Made by a program: the position numbers and the translations under genes. 13,287 nt of DNA. Source: JAMZMI01 sp047632435 (GTDB lineage: Bacteria > Bacteroidota > Bacteroidia > Cytophagales > Cyclobacteriaceae). Positions 6,127-13,287 of this stretch are shown piece by piece. The notes under the pieces are model-generated. The model saw only the letters and a program-made list of their open reading frames with translations, was not told where the DNA came from and ran no database searches. The DNA lies in assembly GCA_047632435.1 (NCBI GenBank), contig JBLICU010000090.1, positions 1 to 13,287 of the forward strand, read 5' to 3'. Position 1 is the stretch's first letter. The number at the start of each line of letters is the position of its first letter.

Positions 6127-6299
6127 AAAAATCTTCAAAATTGATAGTCGGTCTGGCAGCAGCTGCTTTGGCCTTTGGAAGTCTGGTCGCTATAAAAGGG
6201 CCTAAAGACATGCAGTATTATCACCGTGGACACCATCATGATATACATCATCATCATGACTGTGATGCAGCACAACAGTCAAATGATGAGAAATCATAA
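6123..6299 (+). CDS. Tiny exported His-rich protein
   Basis: A 58-residue protein with a good signal-like N-terminus (KKSSKLIVGLAAAALAFGSL, residues 2-21) and a short mature part holding eight His residues (34, 37-39, 42-45), Asp40, Asp46, Cys47 and Asp48. Such clusters commonly bind Ni, Zn or Cu. It may be a periplasmic metal chaperone or buffer, but no metal can be chosen from sequence. The ATG lies inside the stop of the previous gene (ATGA), and the strong terminator 14 bases after its stop marks it as the last gene of the operon. I recognise no named family. The reading frame is supported by the signal sequence and the tight coupling rather than by homology. Confidence 0.7.
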   Translation: MKKSSKLIVGLAAAALAFGSLVAIKGPKDMQYYHRGHHHDIHHHHDCDAAQQSNDEKS

Positions 6300-6312
6300 T
6301 TACTGATTAATC

Positions 6313-6350
6313 ATATAACCCGAGAATGATCTCGGGTTATATTTTGCTTT
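6313..6350. terminator. Strong bidirectional terminator closing the ECF operon
   Basis: ATATAACCCGAGA (6313-6325) and TCTCGGGTTATAT (6330-6342) form a perfect 13-pair stem with the four-base loop ATGA, followed by TTTTGCTTTT. It lies between the end of the His-rich gene and the convergent transporter gene. The A/T-rich outer stem gives a weaker U-run on the other strand. Confidence 0.9.
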
Positions 6351-6405
6351 TGTATTGAGGCTACTAATTTTAAATATTCCCTTAGAGAGAGAAATAATTG
6401 CACAA

Positions 6406-7758
6406 TTAATCTGCTTCGCTAGCTCTCCTCAGCTCTAATTCTGCCTGCATGCGTGATGCCGTTGCACTATCGATATTATAAAAGTAAAGAAAGATGGCGC
6501 AGGACATATACAGCATTCCAGGAAACACCGATACCATTAATTTAATACCTGTAATAGCCGTTTCTGTTTGGACGGCATTGGGTACAAACTGAAAAACATA
6601 CAATAGCCAACCGGCCAATGCACCACCAATCCCCCAGCCTGCTTTTTGAGCAAATGTCGCTGCAGAAAACACCAATCCGGTTGATCTACGACCGGTTTTC
6701 CATTCAGAGTAATCGGCGGTATCGGCCAACATGGTCCATAGTAATGGTACTGCGGGAGCATAAGCCACTTTCGCCAAAATATTGAGGATATAAACAGCCA
6801 TTACATTGTCCTTACCGGGAAAGAACATTAGAATAAAAAAGAACCCCGATAACAACGAACTGGTAAGGAAAATGCTCCGTTTACTGAATCTTTTCGCGAG
6901 TGGTTTGGCAAAAGGGATGGTCACAATCAAGGCGATCGTTCCTATCACATTGAATAGCTGTACATTCTCTTCCATTCCAATATAATACTTGAAATAATAA
7001 GCAATGGATAGGTTCTGTAGTGCAAACATAACGAACGAAACTATTCCTACAAAAAACAGAATCACCCAAGGTCTGTTGTTAAATAAATTGACAAAATCTT
7101 CCTTAATGGATTCCTTCTGCGCTTTGGGTGGTGCCACTCTTTCTTTGGTTGTGAAAAATGTAATCATGAACAAACCAAAACTGATAATAGAAAAAACGAT
7201 CAATGTAATCTGATAGCCTTGGGCATCATTGCCATTGCCAAAGAATTTAGCCAGTGTAAGCGCTGTTCCTGATACAATCAATTGCCCAATAAATGCAAAA
7301 ACAAAGCGATAGGAATTCAATTCAGTTCTTTCCAGTGAATCCCCGGTCATAACTGCTCCTAGAGAAGAATAAGGTAAATTAATAGCCGTAAAGACGGTCA
7401 TTAAAAGTAAATAGGTTGTTCCGGCGTAGATTATTTTGCCTGTCTCACCAAAATCGGGTGTAGTGAAGGTAAGAATTGCCAATATGCCGTAGGGAACAGC
7501 CATCCAAAGTATATACGGTCTGAATTTTCCCCATTTGGTATTGGTACGATCTGCAATGATTCCCATCAGAGGATCACTGGCCATATCCCAGAACCGGGCG
7601 ATTAACATGATAGCTCCGGCAGCAGCTGCAGATATTCCATAAGTATCTGTGTAGAATATTAATATCCAAAAGCCAACCATATCCCACACAAAATGAGAAG
7701 CGGTATCACCGACGCTGTAACCAAGTTTTTCTTTTAAGGATAATTTTATTGTTTTCAT
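6406..7758 (-). CDS. GPH-family sugar:cation symporter (MFS)
   Basis: A 450-residue, twelve-helix inner-membrane transporter of the glycoside-pentoside-hexuronide:cation symporter family. The family signature is clear: LGYSVGDTASHFVWD at the start, ARFWDMASDPLMGIIADRT at 54-72 and KWGKFRPYILW at 75-85. Asp58 and Asp62 match the spacing of the two cation-binding Asp residues of E. coli MelB (55 and 59), so Na+ or H+ coupling is likely. The TADYSEWKTGRRSTGL loop of the second half is also typical. The substrate (a glycoside, pentoside or uronide) cannot be read from sequence. It starts 28 bases after the CotH-like gene on the same strand and is probably cotranscribed with it. No glycoside hydrolase is adjacent. 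The convergent ECF operon ends at the shared terminator. Confidence 0.92.
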   Translation of the reverse strand: MKTIKLSLKEKLGYSVGDTASHFVWDMVGFWILIFYTDTYGISAAAAGAIMLIARFWDMASDPLMGIIADRTNTKWGKFRPYILWMAVPYGILAILTFTTPDFGETGKIIYAGTTYLLLMTVFTAINLPYSSLGAVMTGDSLERTELNSYRFVFAFIGQLIVSGTALTLAKFFGNGNDAQGYQITLIVFSIISFGLFMITFFTTKERVAPPKAQKESIKEDFVNLFNNRPWVILFFVGIVSFVMFALQNLSIAYYFKYYIGMEENVQLFNVIGTIALIVTIPFAKPLAKRFSKRSIFLTSSLLSGFFFILMFFPGKDNVMAVYILNILAKVAYAPAVPLLWTMLADTADYSEWKTGRRSTGLVFSAATFAQKAGWGIGGALAGWLLYVFQFVPNAVQTETAITGIKLMVSVFPGMLYMSCAIFLYFYNIDSATASRMQAELELRRASEAD

Positions 7759-7786
7759 CTTGCAGATTGATGTGGTTAATTTGGGT

Positions 7787-9532
7787 TTAAAGCTTAATCA
7801 AATGGCCTCCCTTGATTACATTTCCATCATTCAAAATGGAATATACATATACGCCAGGCTTAGCATTTTCTCCAATGGAAATTTGATGAGTCGTTTTGGG
7901 CAAACTCAATTCGAATGATTCAAACACAGCCAAAGTGCCAGCCAAATCATAAATATAGATTTCAATTCCGGACACATGATTGATATCAAATTTGAATGAA
8001 ATTTTATCCTTAAATGGATTTGGGAATATTTGAACCTGATTATCATTAAGATCTGTCAAAGAGACATTAGTAATTAAATCATCTGACTCGCAAGCAAAGC
8101 ACTCTTTACAAAGATTGGCATTTGGAAAAGAGCCTATTTTTGAGTCCATCCATTTCATGCGTTGTTTCAAATAACCTTTCAATGTATCTATTTCTTGATT
8201 GTAAGTAAATCCTTCGTGGTTATTGCCCCAAACAGGTTCTCCTAGTGGGTATATCTGAAAATTTCTATCTTTTGCTTCATCTAAAACAAGTGCAAGACTG
8301 TCAATAATTTTACTGAAATTATTATCATTAATTATGGTCTCCCGAAGTTCAAACCATCTCTTTTTTACACATGATTTATAATAAGTATCATTCAAAAAAG
8401 TCTGCCACCAAAATGGTTGACCATTGTATTCCTGATAAATCCAATTTTCAGCTGTTGCACCCCAATTGCCAAAACCAATATTCACGCCACCACATGAAAA
8501 GTTATGATCCCAAATAGGCCCCATAGTTAGTTTTCCCCCATTGCTGTCTTTGTCCTTAGAGAAATATGTGCTCAAGCGATAGGCGTCAATGTTTTTGGTT
8601 AGCTCATTGATGATGAAATAGTCAATAAATGAAGGTACATTGACATAAGCGCGATATCCTTTGACTGTATCCGACAAGGAAATATTGTCCAATGCTTTTT
8701 CAAAATCTGTCACATAATTTCTGATGTAATTCTTTTGTGCTTGCGGCATGCCATCAGTAGGATCTGGATAAATGTAATTGTATTGTGAGAATCCTCCGTT
8801 AAAATCTATGAGTGGTGACCAATACTCATCCCCGACCCTATCCACACTCAATATATATCCACCAGTCAGATCATCTCCACTTATCTCCTCCGGGTTCAGA
8901 TTTGCGATATCTACTCGATTTTTATCTCTCTTTACTTTTTCAGTCAATAAATATACTCCTGCATACACATCATTTAATACAAGCTCACAAAATGCGGTTC
9001 GTGGTGCATAACTTCCCATATCTCTACCTATTTGATATACAAAAGCATTTTTCATGAGTGTTTTATCTGCATATGGCCCATGCAAAATCCAATCATTCTC
9101 TTCAGGCATATCCAGCAAAGAGACATTGTTGTTGGTTCCTTCCGCAGTGCGTGTTTCAAATCCATATCCTTTTTTGGGAAAAGTATCCCAGGAAGATGAC
9201 CCTCTTCCTTTGATGCCTATTTTTCCATTATAGTCAGTAAATGGTCCAATGAGTTGATTTCTATCTCCTGTTTTATCAAAGACTATTTTCAATGTACCAT
9301 CAAGTTTCACTTCTTTTGTAATTTCTACATTATTAACAGAATTGATAATTAGGATAGGGAGGTTGCTGGAGGTAAAATCAACCAATGCAGGATCAAGATA
9401 TTTAGACGCTTCTTTGGAATCTGACTTCAGCCTCTCCTGAGAATGAATTTCATGATTAAAAAATAAAGCCATGAATCCGACCATTGTCCATTTGATTTGA
9501 TTGTAGGCATTTCTAAAAATAACTCTGCTCAC
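7787..9532 (-). CDS. Secreted CotH-kinase family protein with T9SS sorting domain
   Basis: The start is unresolved; there is no ATG before the hydrophobic signal. The GTG at 9532, preceded by an A-run, gives a normal signal peptide (MSRVIFRNAYNQIK, then WTMVGFMALFF, then IHSQ). A TTG at 9571 would add 13 residues, and the ATG at 9484 leaves almost no n-region. Numbered from the TTG (594 residues), the CotH-type domain spans about 70-480: KGRGSSSWDTFPKKGYGFE (122-139), LTGGYILSVD (235-244), INELTKNIDAYR (321-332) and the metal-site-like GPIWDHNFSCGG (351-362). CotH proteins are atypical secreted protein kinases in Bacillus spore coats; roles in Bacteroidota are unknown. Residues 487-493 hold three Cys in a linker. 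The C-terminal 80 residues (PNPF at 517, PGVYVYSI, ending GGHLIKL) are a type A T9SS sorting domain, so it is exported to the surface or medium. It is probably the first gene of an operon with the symporter. Confidence 0.85.
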   Translation of the reverse strand: MSRVIFRNAYNQIKWTMVGFMALFFNHEIHSQERLKSDSKEASKYLDPALVDFTSSNLPILIINSVNNVEITKEVKLDGTLKIVFDKTGDRNQLIGPFTDYNGKIGIKGRGSSSWDTFPKKGYGFETRTAEGTNNNVSLLDMPEENDWILHGPYADKTLMKNAFVYQIGRDMGSYAPRTAFCELVLNDVYAGVYLLTEKVKRDKNRVDIANLNPEEISGDDLTGGYILSVDRVGDEYWSPLIDFNGGFSQYNYIYPDPTDGMPQAQKNYIRNYVTDFEKALDNISLSDTVKGYRAYVNVPSFIDYFIINELTKNIDAYRLSTYFSKDKDSNGGKLTMGPIWDHNFSCGGVNIGFGNWGATAENWIYQEYNGQPFWWQTFLNDTYYKSCVKKRWFELRETIINDNNFSKIIDSLALVLDEAKDRNFQIYPLGEPVWGNNHEGFTYNQEIDTLKGYLKQRMKWMDSKIGSFPNANLCKECFACESDDLITNVSLTDLNDNQVQIFPNPFKDKISFKFDINHVSGIEIYIYDLAGTLAVFESFELSLPKTTHQISIGENAKPGVYVYSILNDGNVIKGGHLIKL

Positions 9533-9745
9533 TTTTTTGAATGGGGTTTGGATCAACTTACGAGACCTCAATATATTCCAATACGGATAATTATAATTCT
9601 ATAATTGAACTATTTCATTATAACCTTGCCTAAATAAATCAGAATCCCGCCTAGATATTTATTCATAAAATAGTCATTCCCAAACAACTCATAAATGATT
9701 ATTCTGTATAACTTTATCATCACACCATTGGAATATTGATAGCCA

Positions 9746-11536
9746 TTGAACTACACAGATACACTTTTACCTACTTTAAAAAAATATTTTGGTTACGACA
9801 GTTTTCGTGATCAACAACAGTCAATTATCGAAACAATTTTAAATGGAGAGGACTGTCTTACCATCATGCCAACTGGAGGTGGAAAATCAATCTGTTTTCA
9901 GCTACCTGCCTTGTTATTTGATGGACTTACGCTGGTTATCTCACCGCTGATTGCCTTGATGAAAGATCAGGTGGATGGTTTAAATGCCAATGGCATATCT
10001 GCAGCATTTTATAACAGCAGTCAATCTGATTTGGAACAAACTACCACTTTGGATAAAATCCACAATAAACAATTAAAACTGCTCTACATCGCTCCCGAAA
10101 GCTTATCTGCTTTCAATCATTTTTTAGATGAGAAGTGGGTCAGTTGTATTGCCATAGATGAAGCACACTGTATCTCTTCCTGGGGGCATGATTTTAGACC
10201 ATCCTATCAGCAGTTGGGTTTTATGAAAAAGAAGCTTCCTAAAACTCCGATCATTGCCTTGACAGCCACAGCAGATAAAGCTACCCGTCAGGATATCGTA
10301 GACCAGCTTCAAATTCCACTTGCTAAACAGTTTATCACTTCGTTTGATAGAAAGAACATTACTCTTGAAGTACGACCTGCAGATGAAAGGGTAAAGCAAA
10401 TCATTCAATTCATAAAGAAGCGACCGACTGAAATGGGTATCGTCTACTGTTTGAGTAGAAAAGGAACGGAGCAACTGGCTGATAAACTGAAGGCACAGGA
10501 AATCAATGCGAAGGCTTATCATGCAGGATTGGAATTTGAAGAACGCACAAAGGTTCAGGAGGATTTTCTGTTTGACAATGTGCAAGTGGTTTGTGCAACT
10601 GTTGCATTTGGAATGGGGATTGATAAGTCCAATGTGAGGTGGGTGATCCATCACAACATGCCAAAAAACATCGAAGGATATTACCAGGAAATCGGAAGAG
10701 CTGGACGGGACGGACTTCCCTCCCATGCTTTGCTTTTTCATACCTATGCCGACGTGATTCAACTGAAACGATTCATCGAGGATTCACCCAATGCTGAGAT
10801 GCAAATGGCCAAACTGGATCGCATGAAGCAATTTGCTGAAGCCACATCGTGCAGGAGGAAGATTTTATTGAATTATTTTGGTGAATTGATGAGTGAAAAT
10901 TGTGGCGCATGCGATGTTTGCAAAAACCCACCACAATTCTTTGATGGAACCATCATTGCACAAAAAGCACTCTCAACCATTGCCCGTCTAAAGGAAAAGG
11001 AGGCCATCGGGATGGTGATTGACGTTTTGCGCGGATCTCAAAATTCAAACTTGTTAAATAAAGGATATGAACAGATTAAAACTTATGGGATTGCTAAAGA
11101 CATTTCTCAAAAGGAATGGCAGCACTATATCATTCAATTGATCAACCTTGGATATTGTGAAATTGCTTTTCACGAAAACAGCGTTTTAAAACTTACCAGT
11201 TTCTCCAAAAAGGTACTTTTTGAAAATGAAAAAGTAGAGCTAACGAGATTAATTGAGGTGCACTTGAAGCCTGTGGCCAAGCTAGTTGCTAAAGAACCGC
11301 TCGCTGGAAAGGGTGGTGAGTTATTTGAACGATTAAGAAAGCTCCGTTATCAGATATCGCAGGAAGAAAATATTCCGGCCTATCTTGTTTTCAGTGATGC
11401 CACCTTAAGAGCAATAGAACATGAGCTACCTAAGAACGCAGAAGAATTCCTGCAAATAAGTGGAGTAGGTCAAAGAAAACTAGCCGTTTATGGCGAGCGA
11501 TTTATTGATGCTGTCGTTGATTTCGAAAACAAATAA
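9746..11536 (+). CDS. recQ: RecQ family ATP-dependent DNA helicase
   Basis: A 596-residue 3'-5' DNA helicase of recombination and replication-fork repair. Helicase lobe 1 has Walker A TGGGKS (43-48), DEAH at 138-141 followed by CISSWGHDFRPSY (the RecQ aromatic loop) and ALTATA (171-176). Lobe 2 has VVCATVAFGMGIDKSNVR and QEIGRAGRDG (314-323). The RecQ zinc site is Cys369, 386, 389 and 392, followed by the winged helix (about 410-500). A C-terminal HRDC domain (about 520-592) keeps ISGVGQRKLAVYGERF. The length is typical. The start is a TTG: an in-frame TAG lies two codons upstream and the next ATG falls in Walker A, so TTG is the only credible choice. It is followed 49 bases later by the next gene, possibly cotranscribed, and is divergent from the CotH-like gene. 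Confidence 0.96.
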   Translation: MNYTDTLLPTLKKYFGYDSFRDQQQSIIETILNGEDCLTIMPTGGGKSICFQLPALLFDGLTLVISPLIALMKDQVDGLNANGISAAFYNSSQSDLEQTTTLDKIHNKQLKLLYIAPESLSAFNHFLDEKWVSCIAIDEAHCISSWGHDFRPSYQQLGFMKKKLPKTPIIALTATADKATRQDIVDQLQIPLAKQFITSFDRKNITLEVRPADERVKQIIQFIKKRPTEMGIVYCLSRKGTEQLADKLKAQEINAKAYHAGLEFEERTKVQEDFLFDNVQVVCATVAFGMGIDKSNVRWVIHHNMPKNIEGYYQEIGRAGRDGLPSHALLFHTYADVIQLKRFIEDSPNAEMQMAKLDRMKQFAEATSCRRKILLNYFGELMSENCGACDVCKNPPQFFDGTIIAQKALSTIARLKEKEAIGMVIDVLRGSQNSNLLNKGYEQIKTYGIAKDISQKEWQHYIIQLINLGYCEIAFHENSVLKLTSFSKKVLFENEKVELTRLIEVHLKPVAKLVAKEPLAGKGGELFERLRKLRYQISQEENIPAYLVFSDATLRAIEHELPKNAEEFLQISGVGQRKLAVYGERFIDAVVDFENK

Positions 11537-11585
11537 CCACGATTCATTAATCATCTTATATTAGTCAAGCCAATAAAAATACTCA

Positions 11586-12272
11586 ATGAAAATACTCAAA
11601 TATTTCGCTATTCTTTTCATCCTAATCGTCCTGGTTTTGGGTGGTCTATTTTTTTATCTCAATGAACCATTGCCCGAAGGAAAAAAAGGTGAAGCTGCGG
11701 ATGAATTAGCACATATGGTCCTTGATGCCATAAACCATGAAGAATATGAACGTCTTGGCACGATCAGTTGGACTTACAAAAAGGATCAACATCACTTTAT
11801 ATGGGACAAAAGGAACAATGTTGTAAATGTTCGATGGGAAGATTATGAGGTTGATTTTTATCCAGACAATATGAAAGGTTCAGCCAAAAAAGGCAATGAA
11901 ACATTGACTGGTGAATCTTTGGAAAGGACTATTAACCAAGCTTGGTCCCTTTTTGCCAATGATTCCTTTTGGCTTGTTGCGCCCTTTAAAATATTTGACC
12001 CTGGTACCATTAGGAATATAGTTGAAACTGAAGATGGCCCAGCACTGATGATCACCTACCAGTCAGGTGGAGTTACACCCGGAGATAGCTACCTCTGGAT
12101 GCTGGGAAGTGATTTTAAACCCAAATCCTGGAAAATGTGGACCCAAATTATTCCTATTGGTGGAGTGACTTTCAGCTGGGAACAATGGGAAAATCATGAA
12201 GGTGTATGGTTTGCACCAATACACCGCGGGTTGGTGGATATTGATATTATAGATTTGAGGGTTACGAAGTAA
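11586..12272 (+). CDS. Uncharacterised exported protein
   Basis: A 228-residue protein with an N-terminal membrane anchor or uncleaved signal (about 5-25) and a mostly beta-strand, Trp-rich periplasmic domain (about 40-228). Recognisable blocks are GTISWTYKKDQHHFIWDK, NDSFWLVAPFKIFDPGT, YQSGGVTPGDSYLWML and PIGGVTFSWEQW, which recur in Bacteroidota hypothetical proteins I have seen, but no function is known to me. The overall look (small anchored protein, long antiparallel strands) recalls lipoprotein-sorting or lipid-binding folds of the LolA kind; this is a guess. It lies 49 bases downstream of recQ without a visible terminator, so it may be on the same transcript, but the two functions have no obvious link. 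Confidence 0.75.
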   Translation: MKILKYFAILFILIVLVLGGLFFYLNEPLPEGKKGEAADELAHMVLDAINHEEYERLGTISWTYKKDQHHFIWDKRNNVVNVRWEDYEVDFYPDNMKGSAKKGNETLTGESLERTINQAWSLFANDSFWLVAPFKIFDPGTIRNIVETEDGPALMITYQSGGVTPGDSYLWMLGSDFKPKSWKMWTQIIPIGGVTFSWEQWENHEGVWFAPIHRGLVDIDIIDLRVTK

Positions 12273-12344
12273 GGAGCAATGTATCATCTTTAAACCTATG
12301 GTCTTCTTTTCAAACAAAATTTCAAATTATTTTGAGTTGCTGTT

Positions 12345-12471
12345 CAATGTCGTTTGGTTAAGAATGTATGTTATTTTGAGGTCATTCCCATCGCATGCGG
12401 GAATCTCTTCAAACTAAAAGAACCACATCAAGTGATTCTGGCATGCATAGAAATGACGGTAAACGACATTG
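12345..12471. repeat. MITE- or REP-like inverted repeat element
   Basis: The element is bounded by perfect 11-base inverted ends, CAATGTCGTTT (12345-12355) and AAACGACATTG (12461-12471). Inside, a left arm (12381-12407; GTCATTCCC, GCATGC, GGGAATCTC) pairs imperfectly with a right arm (12432-12457; GTGATTCTG, GCATGC, AGAAATGAC). A 24-base middle (12408-12431) separates them. No protein is encoded. GTCATTCCC...GGGAATC sequences recur as intergenic repeats in many bacterial genomes, so a mobile, non-autonomous or REP-type element is likely. It lies between the end of the uncharacterised exported protein gene and the promoter of the redox/permease operon. Confidence 0.65.
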
Positions 12472-12520
12472 ATAAATGTATCAAGCAATCTTGACCTATG
12501 TCATACTTTGATAGTGGTAA

Positions 12521-12542
12521 TTAATCGTATTTTTACGATGAA
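12521..12542 (+). promoter_or_regulatory. Palindromic operator candidate ahead of the redox/permease operon
   Basis: ATCGTA (12524-12529), TTTT, TACGAT (12534-12539) is a perfect inverted repeat, and the half-sites extend to TTAATCGTA and TACGATGAA with one mismatch. A -7-like TACTTTG lies at 12504-12510, so the palindrome would cover the transcription start. ATG 12564 follows 22 bases after the site. ArsR-family repressors commonly use 12-2-12-type palindromes in such positions near ArsP or DUF318 permeases. No regulator gene is visible in the window, and the repressor type is inference. Confidence 0.5.
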
Positions 12543-12563
12543 TTAAATACTAGCTAATTGGGT

Positions 12564-12797
12564 ATGAAAACGATCAAAATATTAGGAATGGGATGTCCCA
12601 AATGTCAACAAACAGTCGAAGTTGTAAATGCAGCTATCAGAGACTTGAAAATCGAAGCTGAAGTAATCAAAGTAGAAGATATTCAGGTGATTATGAAATA
12701 TAATATCATGTCTACACCGGCGATAGTTGTGGATGAAATGGTCAAATTGAAAGGATATGTGCCAAGTTTAAATGAAGTGAAGGCTGCTTTAATTTGA
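12564..12797 (+). CDS. Thioredoxin-like small redox-active disulfide protein (CPKC)
   Basis: A 77-residue mini-thioredoxin/glutaredoxin fold. The start is the ATG at 12564; a TTG two codons upstream is less likely. The strand MKTIKILGMG leads to the redox motif C11-P-K-C14, then an amphipathic helix, and the cis-Pro loop S-T-P52-A-I-V-V-D. It matches the redox_disulf_2 type (about 75-80 residues), known from archaea and bacteria next to permeases. It is likely cytoplasmic, since no signal is present. Its TGA overlaps the permease ATG by one base, so the two are translationally coupled and probably work together. It may reduce cysteines of the permease or handle a thiol-bound metal; this is inference. 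The upstream palindrome suggests repressor control. Confidence 0.88.
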   Translation: MKTIKILGMGCPKCQQTVEVVNAAIRDLKIEAEVIKVEDIQVIMKYNIMSTPAIVVDEMVKLKGYVPSLNEVKAALI

Positions 12798-13287
12798 TGT
12801 TTGACTGGCTGCAACATTTGGCTGATTGGCTTGTTTATAATGCCCTGGCTCTAGACTCCACGAGCCATCTAGCTGGATCTTTGAACTTCTTTTTTTATGA
12901 TTCTATAAAAATCATTATTCTACTTTTTGTCATCATTTTTTTGATGGGCATTGTCAATGATTATTTGCCCATTGAAAAGTTGAGAAATTTTCTAAGCAGA
13001 AATAGACTTTATGGTCTGGAATACCTCCTTGCTTCAACATTTGGCGCTATTACGCCTTTTTGCTCCTGCTCCTCGGTACCACTGTTCATTGGATTTGTCC
13101 AAGGTGGTATTCCCCTTGGAGTTACCTTTTCCTTTTTAATTACTTCACCATTGGTCAATGAGGTCGCGCTCGCTTTATTCATAGGCTTGTTTGGTTGGAA
13201 GATCACGATCATTTACGCTTTATCAGGAATCCTCCTTGGAACTATTGGAGGCTTCATTTTGGGTCGAATGAAACTACAGAATTTATT
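12797..13287 (+). CDS. DUF318/ArsP-type permease, 3' end outside window
   Basis: The first 163 codons of an inner-membrane permease, truncated by the window edge. Membrane segments are seen at about 36-55, 79-101, 107-130 and 135-155. The family core is present: TFGAITPFCSCSSVPLFIGF (81-100), with the Cys pair 89 and 91, then GGIPLGVTFSFLITSPLVNE (103-122). This motif marks the UPF0718/DUF318 permeases, which include ArsP (organoarsenical efflux) and a group annotated as Cu/Zn efflux transporters; the substrate cannot be chosen here. The ATG sits inside the stop of the CPKC protein gene (TGATG), so the pair is coupled. Regulation is probably through the palindrome at 12521-12542. Only the N-terminal part of the protein can be judged. 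Confidence 0.88.
   Translation, partial: MFDWLQHLADWLVYNALALDSTSHLAGSLNFFFYDSIKIIILLFVIIFLMGIVNDYLPIEKLRNFLSRNRLYGLEYLLASTFGAITPFCSCSSVPLFIGFVQGGIPLGVTFSFLITSPLVNEVALALFIGLFGWKITIIYALSGILLGTIGGFILGRMKLQNL

Noticed and set aside
9572..9745. A second copy of the GTCATTCCC repeat at 9672-9682
   Set aside because: Only nine bases match and neither inverted end nor second arm is present, so chance is the better explanation.
10124..10762. A 212-codon minus-strand frame within recQ
   Set aside because: Its length arises from the opposite strand of conserved helicase motifs; its translation has no domain pattern and the recQ frame is certain.
13009..13212. Minus-strand frame opposite the permease
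   Set aside because: The plus strand encodes a clear DUF318 core motif; the opposite frame is a shadow.

Overview
The window most likely comes from a marine-type Bacteroidota chromosome, probably of the Cytophagales kind; this is inferred. The base composition looks AT-rich. Most starts are preceded by A-rich stretches rather than Shine-Dalgarno sequences. A secreted CotH protein ends in a type IX secretion (T9SS) sorting domain, and an AraC-type regulator with a heavy-metal-associated-like N-terminus is typical of this phylum. No phage, IS transposase, CRISPR array or RNA gene was recognised.

Layout: (1) 1-1428, minus strand: the broken 5' part of the AraC-like regulator, interrupted by an in-frame TAG, then a double-domain universal stress protein. 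(2) 1788-2675, minus: a Tat-type dienelactone hydrolase, divergent from a four-helix small membrane protein at 2864-3280. A hairpin and a bidirectional terminator separate the latter from a YceI-like lipoprotein (3473-4099, minus). (3) 4234-4761, minus: a divergent MsrA homologue. It faces an operon of four genes, 4846-6299: an ECF sigma factor, two related small membrane proteins that share a C-terminal FKF...MN...RC pattern, and a 58-residue His-rich exported peptide. A strong hairpin at 6313-6350 closes this operon. (4) 6406-9532, minus: a T9SS-secreted CotH-family protein followed by a GPH-type sugar:cation symporter. (5) 9746-12272, plus: RecQ helicase with a TTG start, then an uncharacterised exported protein. 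(6) 12345-12471: a MITE/REP-like inverted repeat. (7) 12521-13287, plus: a palindromic operator candidate ahead of a CPKC thioredoxin-like protein and an overlapping DUF318/ArsP-type permease that runs off the window.

Many genes fit envelope, redox and metal stress: USP, MsrA, YceI, the ECF operon, the His-rich peptide and the CPKC-permease pair. The ECF operon is the best candidate for an undescribed system. It has no recognisable anti-sigma factor, and its two paralogous membrane proteins keep exactly the same spacing between their conserved residues. This theme is inferred from gene families and adjacency, not shown directly.
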